The position numbers were made by a program, and so were the translations under genes. The notes below the pieces were generated by a model, which had not been told where the DNA came from, ran no database searches, and saw only the letters and a list, made by a program, of their open reading frames with translations. Positions 6,678 to 13,552 of a DNA stretch of 17,295 bases are shown in pieces. Numbering within the stretch: the stretch's first letter is position 1; the number at the start of each line of letters is the position of its first letter. Source of the stretch: an uncultured Oscillospiraceae bacterium (GTDB taxonomy: Bacteria; Bacillota; Clostridia; Oscillospirales; Ruminococcaceae); contig CAKSHG010000020.1 in assembly GCA_934456315.1 (NCBI GenBank), positions 1-17,295 of the forward strand, written 5' to 3'.

Positions 6678-7624
6678 GCAGGTTCCTCCTTTCCGTGCTG
6701 GACGTCCTGCGCCCTGGCTCCACGGGAGCATTTCAGCACCTCGCCGACCACGGATACCGCCGCGAACGTCATCACGCCCATTCTGAACGCCGCCGCGAGC
6801 GCCCACACCGCGCAGGCGACCCCGTCCAGCCGCTTGAACAGCACGATATCCGCGAGGGAGCCGGCGGCGGCAATCGGGTACTCCGCCATGCTGTAGTACT
6901 CCCCGAGCACCGCCCCGAAGAACACGCAGAACAGCCCGGAGCACAGCATAGCCGCCCCGGTGAAGCAGAATCCCGCCGCGCCGAGCCTCCTGCGGCCGGA
7001 GCGGGTTTCCACCCTGACGTAGGGAAGCAGCGCCGCGAACACCAGGTACTCCCCGCTGCGGCAGAAGCGCTCGATGAAATCGGTGAGGAACAGCGGCGTG
7101 CTCCATTCCGGCAGTTCCCTGCCGAAGTCCATATATTGTATATCCGCGAGGATAAGCAGCAGAGTGACTATCCCCGCCGCCCAGAGGAACAGCACTCCCG
7201 CCCGGGCGAGGGCTTCCCCGCCCTTTACAGCGGAGTACGCCGCGAATCCCGCCAGCAGAGCCGCGATGAGCAGTTCCGGGGTCCTTACGAGAATGTTCTT
7301 ATGGACGAACCCGGCGGCGTACACTGCAGTCCGCACCACGAACGCCGCCAGCAGCAGAGCCGCTCCCACCGCCGTGGACCAGCCCAGGAAGCGGTTTTTC
7401 CGCCACGCCGCCGCGTAGAATCCACTGCCCCTGCACGCGTAGACAAGCACCGGCAGCGCAATCAGGAAGCGGATAACCTCGGAGGAGAGCGCCGCTGCAA
7501 GTCCGCTGCCGCCGAACCCTCCCCGTGAGGGGTAGACCAGCTCGGCGGATACCCTCATCAGCAGGAGCACGCAGAAAAGCTGCGCCGCGCTTATCTTGTG
7601 GGAATTTTCAGTAATTTCAGCCAT
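6674..7624 (-). CDS. GerB-family spore germination permease-like protein (endospore germination permease)
   Basis: GerAB-type integral membrane subunit of the germinant receptor, distantly related to amino acid permeases of the APC superfamily, and proposed in this family to bind nutrient germinants. The 316-residue product is almost entirely hydrophobic, with about eight to ten membrane segments separated by short Arg-rich loops. It begins SHKISAAQLFCVLLLMRVSAEL, which matches the first helix of the family. Middle segments include DFIERFCRSGEYLVFAALLP, at the position where GerAB proteins carry a conserved helix. It is somewhat short for the family (about 360). I choose the ATG at 7624, with GGAGG 5 bases upstream; it overlaps the end of gerA by 8 bases. 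The longer frame from 7645 would embed that site. Confidence 0.88.
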   Translation of the reverse strand: MAEITENSHKISAAQLFCVLLLMRVSAELVYPSRGGFGGSGLAAALSSEVIRFLIALPVLVYACRGSGFYAAAWRKNRFLGWSTAVGAALLLAAFVVRTAVYAAGFVHKNILVRTPELLIAALLAGFAAYSAVKGGEALARAGVLFLWAAGIVTLLLILADIQYMDFGRELPEWSTPLFLTDFIERFCRSGEYLVFAALLPYVRVETRSGRRRLGAAGFCFTGAAMLCSGLFCVFFGAVLGEYYSMAEYPIAAAGSLADIVLFKRLDGVACAVWALAAAFRMGVMTFAAVSVVGEVLKCSRGARAQDVQHGKEEPA

Positions 7625-9119
7625 TCTGACCTCCGCTAAGTTCACTGCCGTTCAGCCCCTGTACGGTGACGTCGCCTTTCTGGAGGCGCTTCCAGCCCGC
7701 GCGGAACAGCATGTCCCGGGAGCTTCGCGGGTTGAACGGTGATATCGGCGCCATATACGGCACGCCGTAGGTGTTGAGGGAACACATCTTTATAATAATG
7801 ACCCCCGCCGCCAGAAGCAGCCCGAACAGCCCGAAGATACCCCCCGCGAGGATATAGATGAACCGCAGAATGACAGTGCGCTCGTAAAGCGCTGGGACGA
7901 CGAAGCTGCAAAGCCCGCTAAGCGCGACTATCAGCACCATCGGCGCGCCGACCAGCCCGGCGTTGACCGTGATATCCCCGATGACTATCCCGCCGACCAC
8001 GCCGATGGCGTGACCGATGGGACGCGGCAGGCGTATCCCGGCTTCCCGGAGTATCTCGTACATGAAGTGTATCAGCAGGCACTCCGCCATCAGCGAGAAC
8101 GGCGCCGCCTGCTCGGCGGCGGCGAGGTTCAGCAGCAGCGACGACGGGAGCAGCTCCGGACTGTAGGAGGCTATCGCGACGTAGGCTCCCGGCAGGAACA
8201 GCGTGATGAAATACGCCGCCAGCCTGACTATCCTGATGAACAGCGCGTAGAACGGCTTCTGCGCGTAGTCGTCCAGGGTCTGGAAGTTCTCGATGAACAG
8301 GTAGGGCACGGTCAGCGCGAACGGCGTTCCGTCGACGAGTATCCCGACCCGCCCCTCGTACAGCTTCGCCGCGAAGGAATCCGGACGCTCGCAGGTGCCG
8401 CACTCCGAGAAGAACCACCCGCCGCTCCCCTCGAAGAACGGCTGGAGGTACCCGCTCTCCAGTATCGTGTTGAGCTTCACGGTCTTGAGCCGCTTCTTCA
8501 CGTCCTCCAGGAGCTTCGGCGAAACCTTGTCGCTAAGGTAGCACAGGCAGATATCCGTGTTGCTGCGCCCGCCTATCACCATCATCTCGAACACCAGGGT
8601 CGGCGACTTTATCCGGCGGCGTATCAGCGCCATGTTGCGCCGTATGACCTCCACGAAGCCCTCGCGGCTCCCCCGGACGTTCAGCTCTCCGGACGGCTCG
8701 TCCACTCCACGGGCGGGGTAGCCCTGTATCCCGATAGCTATTCCCCGGGACGTCCCGTCCACCAGGATTATCGCGAAGCCGCTCTGCATTTTCAGCGTCA
8801 GGTCGCCGATGTTCAGCACGTCGAGCTGCTCCGCCGCGATGAGCCAGTCGTCGAACAGCCGGGACATTATCTCCTCCGGCGGGAGTTTTTCGGCGTTCCC
8901 GGTGCTGTTCAGCTTGTGGTAGATGAGCTGCGCCAGCGTGTCCGTGTCCGCCATTCCCTCGCAGGTCACCACCGCTATCCGCGCCCCGCAGAGCGTTCCC
9001 GTCTTTATTATGACGTCGCTCGAACCGCCGGTTATCCCTTTAAGCATGGTGAGATTCCTGTCCAGCGACTTCGCAAGCGGAATGTCCTGCGGTATCGAGG
9101 TGTGTACTTCTTCTGACAA
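7617..9119 (-). CDS. GerA-family spore germination protein (receptor subunit A)
   Basis: GerAA-type subunit of a nutrient germinant receptor in the inner spore membrane; it takes part in signal transmission that triggers ion and dipicolinate release. The product is 500 residues. The soluble N-terminal region (to about 285) contains the family signatures ELNVRGSREGF (145-155), NTILESGYLQPFFE and EGRVGILVDGTPFALTVPYL (255-274). A hydrophobic domain follows with about five membrane segments and the strongly conserved RPIGHAIGVVGGIVIGD and TVNAGLV. The C-terminus is cytoplasmic with PFNPRSSRDM. The start is TTG at 9119, with AAGGGG 8 bases upstream; no ATG lies before residue 25. First gene of an overlapping three-gene operon (A-B-C order), behind a sigma-G-like promoter. 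Confidence 0.95.
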   Translation of the reverse strand: MSEEVHTSIPQDIPLAKSLDRNLTMLKGITGGSSDVIIKTGTLCGARIAVVTCEGMADTDTLAQLIYHKLNSTGNAEKLPPEEIMSRLFDDWLIAAEQLDVLNIGDLTLKMQSGFAIILVDGTSRGIAIGIQGYPARGVDEPSGELNVRGSREGFVEVIRRNMALIRRRIKSPTLVFEMMVIGGRSNTDICLCYLSDKVSPKLLEDVKKRLKTVKLNTILESGYLQPFFEGSGGWFFSECGTCERPDSFAAKLYEGRVGILVDGTPFALTVPYLFIENFQTLDDYAQKPFYALFIRIVRLAAYFITLFLPGAYVAIASYSPELLPSSLLLNLAAAEQAAPFSLMAECLLIHFMYEILREAGIRLPRPIGHAIGVVGGIVIGDITVNAGLVGAPMVLIVALSGLCSFVVPALYERTVILRFIYILAGGIFGLFGLLLAAGVIIIKMCSLNTYGVPYMAPISPFNPRSSRDMLFRAGWKRLQKGDVTVQGLNGSELSGGQNG

Positions 9120-9150
9120 TTCTTATTCCCCTTTCGTTGGATTCTCATGC

Positions 9151-9180
9151 TATTTTGTCCCAATGCAGTTGATTTATTCA
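9151..9180 (-). promoter_or_regulatory. Sigma-G-like forespore promoter of the gerA operon
   Basis: On the minus strand TGAATA (9175-9180) matches the sigma-G -35 consensus and CAAAATA (9151-9157) matches 5 of 7 bases of the -10 consensus CATACTA, with a 17-base spacer. Forespore expression by sigma-G is the known pattern for gerA operons in Bacillus; the match here is by eye. It overlaps the vegetative promoter that drives the divergent acetyltransferase operon. Confidence 0.6.
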
Positions 9181-9197
9181 ACATTTTATGGTACAAT
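9169..9197 (+). promoter_or_regulatory. Sigma-A-like promoter of the acetyltransferase-HD-lipase operon
   Basis: TTGATT (9169-9174) and TACAAT (9192-9197) are 17 bases apart. Transcription would begin near 9204, leaving a very short leader before the ATG at 9221. Its -35 box and spacer share bases with the divergent sigma-G-like promoter. Confidence 0.75.
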
Positions 9198-9220
9198 ACT
9201 TATTAAAAGGAAGTGACGCT

Positions 9221-9727
9221 ATGGAATTCAGAAAAGCAACACCGGAGGATTTACCGCAGCTCATCGGACTGTACACCGCGATCTATCTCAACATGCAGGA
9301 GCAGGGTATATACCTCTGGAACGAGCGCTACCCCGCGGACGCCCTCCCCGGGGACATCTCCGCCGGGAGGCTCCACGTCCTCATCGGGCGCGGGAAGATC
9401 GTCGCGGCGTTCGCGCTGGACGAGGATACTCCCTTTGCGGACGTCCAGTGGAGCGACCCCTCCGCGAAAGCCGCGATACTCATGCGGCTGGGGGTCCAGC
9501 CGGAATCAAGCGGGCTGGGCTTTGGCAGGAGGTGCCTTAAATACGCGGCGCAGACCGCCCGGGACAGCGGCTTCAAGTACCTGCGCGTCCTGGTAGTGGA
9601 CTGCAACACGCCTGCGGAGCGGTTTTATCAGAAATGCGGCTGCGCAAAGGCTCCCGGGATACACTCCCAGCATGTCGAGGGGATAGACGGAGTACTAAAA
9701 GAATACGGCTACGAGATAAAACTGTGA
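9221..9727 (+). CDS. GNAT family N-acetyltransferase
   Basis: Predicted acetyl-CoA-dependent acyltransferase of 168 residues; the substrate cannot be told. The opening MEFRKATPEDLPQLIGLYTA is a typical GNAT first strand and helix. YLWNERYP (31-38) is a motif of a subgroup of small clostridial GNATs. Motif A, which binds the pyrophosphate of acetyl-CoA, is at 89-107 (RLGVQPESSGLGFGRRCLK). The following NTPAERFYQKCG (129-140) is the usual motif B end with its tyrosine. Start is the ATG at 9221, with AAGGAAG 7 bases upstream; an in-frame upstream ATG at 9188 would precede the predicted transcription start. The HD-domain gene begins 9 bases after its stop, so they form an operon. Confidence 0.93.
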   Translation: MEFRKATPEDLPQLIGLYTAIYLNMQEQGIYLWNERYPADALPGDISAGRLHVLIGRGKIVAAFALDEDTPFADVQWSDPSAKAAILMRLGVQPESSGLGFGRRCLKYAAQTARDSGFKYLRVLVVDCNTPAERFYQKCGCAKAPGIHSQHVEGIDGVLKEYGYEIKL

Positions 9728-9736
9728 GGTAACGTA

Positions 9737-10237
9737 ATGATACAGAAGCTGACCCAAAAGATGATAGAATACTACATCGGCGACCCGAAGCGGATTCAGC
9801 ACTTCATCAAGGTGCACGCATTCGCGCGGTACATCGGGCTGCGGGAGCGCCTGCCGGAGCACTCGCAGTTCCTGCTGGAATGCGCCGCGCTGGTCCACGA
9901 CATCGGCATAAAGCCCGCCGAGGAGCAGTACGGCGAGTGCGGCGGAAAGCTCCAGGAGCGCCTGGGTCCCCCGGAAGCCGAAAAAATGCTGACCGGACTG
10001 GGATTCGACCCCGGCGACATCTCCCGGATATGCTACATGGTGGGACACCACCACACCTATGACAACATCGACGGCGACGACCTCCGGATACTCATCGAGG
10101 CGGACTTCATCGTGAACCTCTACGAGGACGCGGCGTCCGCGCAGGCAGTCGGCGCGGCGTACCGCCGGATATTCCGCACCGAGAGCGGAAAGGAGCTTAT
10201 CCGCACGGTTTTCAACATTCCACAGGAGGAAGCATGA
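9737..10237 (+). CDS. HD-domain metal-dependent phosphohydrolase
   Basis: Small 166-residue protein with an HD superfamily fold, expected to coordinate metal and hydrolyse a phosphate ester or nucleotide in the cytoplasm; the substrate is unknown. The visible metal ligands are His22 or His27 (QHFIKVHAFARY), His54-Asp55 in ALVHDIGIKP, the histidines of MVGHHHTYD (104-106), and a final Asp123 in LIEADFIVN. This order H...HD...HH...D is that of the superfamily. There is no signal sequence or second domain. GAGGT lies 6 bases before the ATG. The stop overlaps the ATG of the next gene by 4 bases (ATGA), so translation with the lipase-like gene is probably coupled. Confidence 0.9.
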   Translation: MIQKLTQKMIEYYIGDPKRIQHFIKVHAFARYIGLRERLPEHSQFLLECAALVHDIGIKPAEEQYGECGGKLQERLGPPEAEKMLTGLGFDPGDISRICYMVGHHHTYDNIDGDDLRILIEADFIVNLYEDAASAQAVGAAYRRIFRTESGKELIRTVFNIPQEEA

Positions 10238-11670
10238 GATTCATCGCGTGGCTGATAACCCTCGCGGAGAACTCCGACCGCATCGCCGGAGCCGCCGCAG
10301 ACTGGCTGCGTAAAAAACTCGGGGGACGTACCGACATGGTCATACGCATTCTGCATTTCCTGCTCATCACGCTGGGTATCGCAAGCCCGCTGCTGCTGAA
10401 CCTCGCGGGAGCGCCGCTGGCGGCGTACATTCTGGTCTACACCGCGTTCTTCGCTTATATTATAGTATACTGCGTTTTCCCACAGCTGAAGAAGTACCCC
10501 ACGCTGCGGCTGCGCGTCCTCGCCGACGGCACGGAGCAGATACTCGCGTTCTTCGTGACCGGGATAGCCTGCCTTGGTATCACTGCGTTCACGGTCTGGG
10601 CGGCGGTCTGCGGGCGCATTACCCTCGCCGGCGCGATTTCCGGCGGGATAGTGATGTTCTTCGCCGAGCTGGTCATCTTCTGGAACGGTATCATCAAGGT
10701 CTACTGCACCTCCGTGCAGCTCGGGATAAAAATGCGCGTCTGGGGTATCGTGCTGGGTATGATAGTCCCCGCTGACCTCGTTATGCTCGCGCTCATCTAC
10801 CGCACAGTACGGCGGGAATGCGCGTTCGAAACCGAAAAGGCTCTGCTGAACCAGTCCCGCCGCGACGAGCAGCTCTGCCGCACGAAGTACCCGCTGCTGC
10901 TCGTCCACGGAGTGTTCTTCCGGGACAGCAAGCTGATGAACTACTGGGGGCGCATTCCCGCCGAGCTGGAAGCCAACGGCGCTACGATATTCTACGGCGA
11001 GCAGCAGTCCGCCGCTTCCGTGGAGGACAGCGCCCGGGAGCTTGCGCAGCGCATCGAGGAACTGGTACAAAAGACCGGCTGCGGCAAGGTGAACATCATC
11101 GCGCACTCCAAGGGCGGGCTGGATTCCCGCTGCGCCATCTCGAAGCTCGGTGCGGATAAGTACGTCGCCTCCCTCACCACGATAAACACGCCGCACCACG
11201 GCTGCCTTTTTGCGGAGTACCTGCTGAATACCGCGCCGGAGAAGTTCGTAAAGAGCGTCGAGAAAATTTACAACTCTGCGTTCCGGCGCCTGGGCGACCC
11301 GGACCCGGATTTCCTTGCGGCGGTCACCGACCTCACGAACAGCCGCTGCGAGCAGTTCGACCTCGACACCCCGGACGCGCCGGGCGTGATGTACCAGAGC
11401 GTAGGCTCCCACGCCCGCTGCTCAAAAAGCGGGCGCTTCCCGCTGAACCTCTCCTACCCCATCGTGAAGAAGTACGACGGCGACAACGACGGGCTGGTGG
11501 CGCTGACCTCCGCGCCCTGGGGCGAGGATTTCACCGTGCTCCACCCCACCGGAAAGCGCGGCATAACCCACGCGGACGTCATCGACCTCAACCGCGAGAA
11601 TATCCCCGGCTTCGACGTCCGGGAGTTTTACGTTCAGCTCGTCAACAGGCTGAAACTGCGGGGATTCTGA
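10234..11670 (+). CDS. Membrane-anchored lipase-like alpha/beta hydrolase
   Basis: A 478-residue protein in two parts. The N-terminal 190 residues hold about five hydrophobic segments (roughly 36-60, 62-82, 103-125, 131-152 and 168-188). The C-terminal part is an alpha/beta hydrolase resembling bacterial triacylglycerol lipases. KYPLLLVHGVF (218-228) gives the oxyanion-hole HG, and NIIAHSKGGLDSR holds the nucleophile Ser292 in an A-H-S-x-G elbow. NTPHHGC (318-324) is the usual lipase segment. DGDNDGLVAL (416-424 region) offers the catalytic Asp419 and GITHADV offers His446. The esterase reaction is inferred from these residues; the substrate is unknown. No signal peptide precedes the helices, so which side of the membrane the catalytic domain faces is unclear. 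GGAGG stands 5 bases before the ATG. Last gene of the operon. Confidence 0.85.
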   Translation: MRFIAWLITLAENSDRIAGAAADWLRKKLGGRTDMVIRILHFLLITLGIASPLLLNLAGAPLAAYILVYTAFFAYIIVYCVFPQLKKYPTLRLRVLADGTEQILAFFVTGIACLGITAFTVWAAVCGRITLAGAISGGIVMFFAELVIFWNGIIKVYCTSVQLGIKMRVWGIVLGMIVPADLVMLALIYRTVRRECAFETEKALLNQSRRDEQLCRTKYPLLLVHGVFFRDSKLMNYWGRIPAELEANGATIFYGEQQSAASVEDSARELAQRIEELVQKTGCGKVNIIAHSKGGLDSRCAISKLGADKYVASLTTINTPHHGCLFAEYLLNTAPEKFVKSVEKIYNSAFRRLGDPDPDFLAAVTDLTNSRCEQFDLDTPDAPGVMYQSVGSHARCSKSGRFPLNLSYPIVKKYDGDNDGLVALTSAPWGEDFTVLHPTGKRGITHADVIDLNRENIPGFDVREFYVQLVNRLKLRGF

Positions 11671-11773
11671 ACGATAGTACAAACAGCATGAAAAATCGTA
11701 CAAATCTATCCTCTTTGATTATAACTATGGAAGTTTCGTAAGAATCCCGGCGATTTATTGTACGCTTTGCCGC

Positions 11774-11801
11774 TTTACAAATCCGGAATTTCTGGTATAC
11801 T
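11774..11801 (+). promoter_or_regulatory. Promoter of the GH13 gene (extended -10)
   Basis: TTTACA (11774-11779) and TATACT (11796-11801) are 16 bases apart, with TG one base before the -10 box (TGGTATACT). The rest of the 187-bp gap after the lipase stop shows no clear terminator; it has repeated GTACAAA (11678 and 11698) of unknown meaning. Confidence 0.7.
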
Positions 11802-11807
11802 ATTAAG

Positions 11808-11821
11808 TGTAAACGGTTCCA
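11808..11821 (+). promoter_or_regulatory. cre/LacI-family-type operator over the GH13 transcription start
   Basis: TGTAAACGGTTCCA fits the catabolite-responsive element pattern TGWAANCGNTNWCA at all but one position. It begins 6 bases after the -10 box, covering the expected transcription start, which is a repressing position. CcpA or a local LacI-type sugar regulator could bind it; neither gene is in the window. A 5-bp inverted repeat GTTCC-ACG-GGAAC overlaps at 11816-11828. Confidence 0.6.
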
Positions 11822-11857
11822 CGGGAACTCACCACATCACCACAAAGGAGAACGAAC

Positions 11858-13396
11858 ATGAGTATTACAAAACAGCCCGAATGGCTCGACAACGCAGTAT
11901 TCTACGAAATATATCCCCAGTCCTTCAACGACACCAACGCAGACGGCATCGGCGATTTCAACGGAATCACCGAGAAGCTCGACTACATCAAGGAGCTGGG
12001 CTGCAACGCGCTGTGGATAAACCCCTGCTTCAAGTCGCCGTTCGGCGACGCGGGCTACGACGTGGAGGACTACTACACCACCGCTCCGCGCTACGGCACC
12101 AACGAGGACCTCGCGCGGGTGTTCGCCGAGGCTCACGCCCGTGGAATGCACGTCCTGCTGGACCTTGTGCCGGGTCACACTGCAGTCACCCACAAGTGGT
12201 TCAGGGAATCCATGAAAGCGGAGCGCAACGAGTTCACCGACCGCTACGTCTGGACGAACAGCATCTGGGAATCCCCGGAGGGAATGGGCTGTATCCGCGG
12301 CATTTCCGACCGTGACGGCTCCTGCGCGGTGAACTTCTTCTCCCACCAGCCCGCGCTGAACTACGGATTCTACAAGCCCGACCGCGACTGGCAGCAGCCG
12401 ATGGACGCTCCCGGTCCCGTAGCGACCCGCGAGGCGCTCAAGGATATCATGCGTTTCTGGCTTTCCATGGGCTGCGACGGATTCCGCGTAGACATGGCGG
12501 GCTCCCTCGTGAAGCACGACGAGGACGGCAAGGGCACCATCGCGCTGTGGCAGAATATCCGCGAGTTCCTGGACGAGGAGTTCCCCTCCGCCGCGATGGT
12601 CAGCGAGTGGGGAGAACCGGACAAATCTCTCATCGGCGGGTTCCACATGGACTTCCTGCTGCACTTCGGACCCTCCCACTACAACGACCTGTTCCGCTGC
12701 GAGGAGCCGTACTTCTCCAAGCGCGCGAAGGGCTCCGCGAAGGAGTTCATCGCGGCGTACAAGGCGAACTGCGCCAAAACTGGCGGCAAGGGGCTCATCT
12801 GCATTCCCTCCGGCAACCACGACATGGACAGGCTTGCAAGGACGCTCGACACGGACGAGCTGCGAGTTGCGTTCGCGTTCCTGCTGTCGATGCCGGGCGC
12901 GCCGTTCATCTACTACGGCGACGAGATAGGTCTGCGCTACGTCGAGGGGCTGACCTCCGTGGAGGGCGGCTACGGACGTACCGGCTCACGCTCCCCCATG
13001 CAGTGGAACAAGGGGCTGAACGCTGGATTCTCCACTGCCCCGGCTGAAAAGCTGTACATTCCGCAGGACCCTGCCGCAGACCGTCCCGACGCGGAGAGCC
13101 AGATGTGCGACCCGGATTCCCTGCGCAGCGAGGTGAAGAAGCTCATTGAGTTCCGCCAGGCGCACCCGGCGCTCCGGAGCCGTGGCTCCATCGAGTTCAT
13201 CTCGGACGGCTATCCGATGGTGTACAAGCGTTCCGACGGAGAGCAGACGATCGCGGTCATTATCAATCCCTCGGCTGAAGCTGCGGAGGTCCCCGGGATT
13301 ACCGGAAAGGTGATCTATACTGTAGGCGGCAGCGCCGAAGCCGTAAGCGGCGCCGTAAAGGTAAGCGGCTGCACCGCAGCGTTCGTCGAGCTGTAA
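11858..13396 (+). CDS. GH13 alpha-amylase family glycoside hydrolase (alpha-glucosidase type)
   Basis: Intracellular (no signal peptide) alpha-glucan-active enzyme of 512 residues with an (alpha/beta)8 barrel and a C-terminal beta domain. It opens with VFYEIYPQSFNDTNADGIGD, common to oligo-1,6-glucosidase, alpha-glucosidase and trehalose-related GH13 members. The conserved regions are DLVPGHT (102-108), GFRVDMAGS (208-216) with nucleophile Asp212, SEWGEPD (249-255) with acid/base Glu250, and SGNHDMDR (318-325) with Asp322. GAPFIYYGDEIGL (347-359) and SRSPMQW (378-384) are also family motifs. Region I has Gly-His in place of the usual Asn-His. Substrate (maltose, isomaltose, sucrose or other) cannot be assigned. 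The start is the ATG at 11858, with AAAGGAG about 8 bases upstream. It has its own promoter and a cre-like operator, pointing to carbon catabolite control. Confidence 0.92.
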   Translation: MSITKQPEWLDNAVFYEIYPQSFNDTNADGIGDFNGITEKLDYIKELGCNALWINPCFKSPFGDAGYDVEDYYTTAPRYGTNEDLARVFAEAHARGMHVLLDLVPGHTAVTHKWFRESMKAERNEFTDRYVWTNSIWESPEGMGCIRGISDRDGSCAVNFFSHQPALNYGFYKPDRDWQQPMDAPGPVATREALKDIMRFWLSMGCDGFRVDMAGSLVKHDEDGKGTIALWQNIREFLDEEFPSAAMVSEWGEPDKSLIGGFHMDFLLHFGPSHYNDLFRCEEPYFSKRAKGSAKEFIAAYKANCAKTGGKGLICIPSGNHDMDRLARTLDTDELRVAFAFLLSMPGAPFIYYGDEIGLRYVEGLTSVEGGYGRTGSRSPMQWNKGLNAGFSTAPAEKLYIPQDPAADRPDAESQMCDPDSLRSEVKKLIEFRQAHPALRSRGSIEFISDGYPMVYKRSDGEQTIAVIINPSAEAAEVPGITGKVIYTVGGSAEAVSGAVKVSGCTAAFVEL

Positions 13397-13411
13397 ATTA
13401 AAAGAACACAG

Positions 13412-13444
13412 CAACAGCCCCGGGAATAATTCCCGGGGCTGTTG
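13412..13444. terminator. Strong hairpin between convergent GH13 and kinase genes, possible bidirectional terminator
   Basis: A perfect 15-bp stem (arms 13412-13426 and 13430-13444, core CAGCCCCGGGAA) closes on TAA, 16 bases past the GH13 stop. There is no good T run on the plus strand; on the minus strand a GTTCTTTTAATTT run follows after a few bases. Position between convergent genes favours a terminator role. Confidence 0.6.
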
Positions 13445-13508
13445 AAGCATCTTTGCACAGCGCCGTCCTAAGTCAGGATTTCAGGCTGCGGATAACCGAC
13501 CCTCAGGA

Positions 13509-13534
13509 CCGCCCCCCGCATTCGCGGAGGGCGG
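13509..13534 (-). terminator. G+C hairpin just after the histidine kinase gene
   Basis: Arms CCGCCC and GGGCGG (13509-13514, 13529-13534) extend inward by four more pairs past one mismatch, around a small loop. It lies 19 bases beyond the kinase stop on the minus strand. No T run follows, so intrinsic termination is uncertain; it may instead protect the 3' end of the mRNA. Confidence 0.4.
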
Positions 13535-13552
13535 CAGGCTATTCAGCGGAGG

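Noticed and set aside
6678..7106. N-terminal extension of the gerC reading frame
   Set aside because: It only overlaps gerB; the lipoprotein signal and RBS place the start at 6677.
8010..9116. Long plus-strand open frame opposite gerAA (368 codons)
   Set aside because: Composition is Arg/Glu/Val-rich as expected from an antisense shadow; it lacks an RBS and family features.
10120..11412. Long minus-strand open frame opposite the HD and lipase genes (430 codons)
   Set aside because: Antisense to two well-supported genes with proper ribosome-binding sites.
11660..11749. Distant inverted repeat GGGATTCT...AGAATCCC around the lipase stop and the GH13 upstream region
   Set aside because: Only 8 bp with a loop of over 70 bases and no T run; likely chance.
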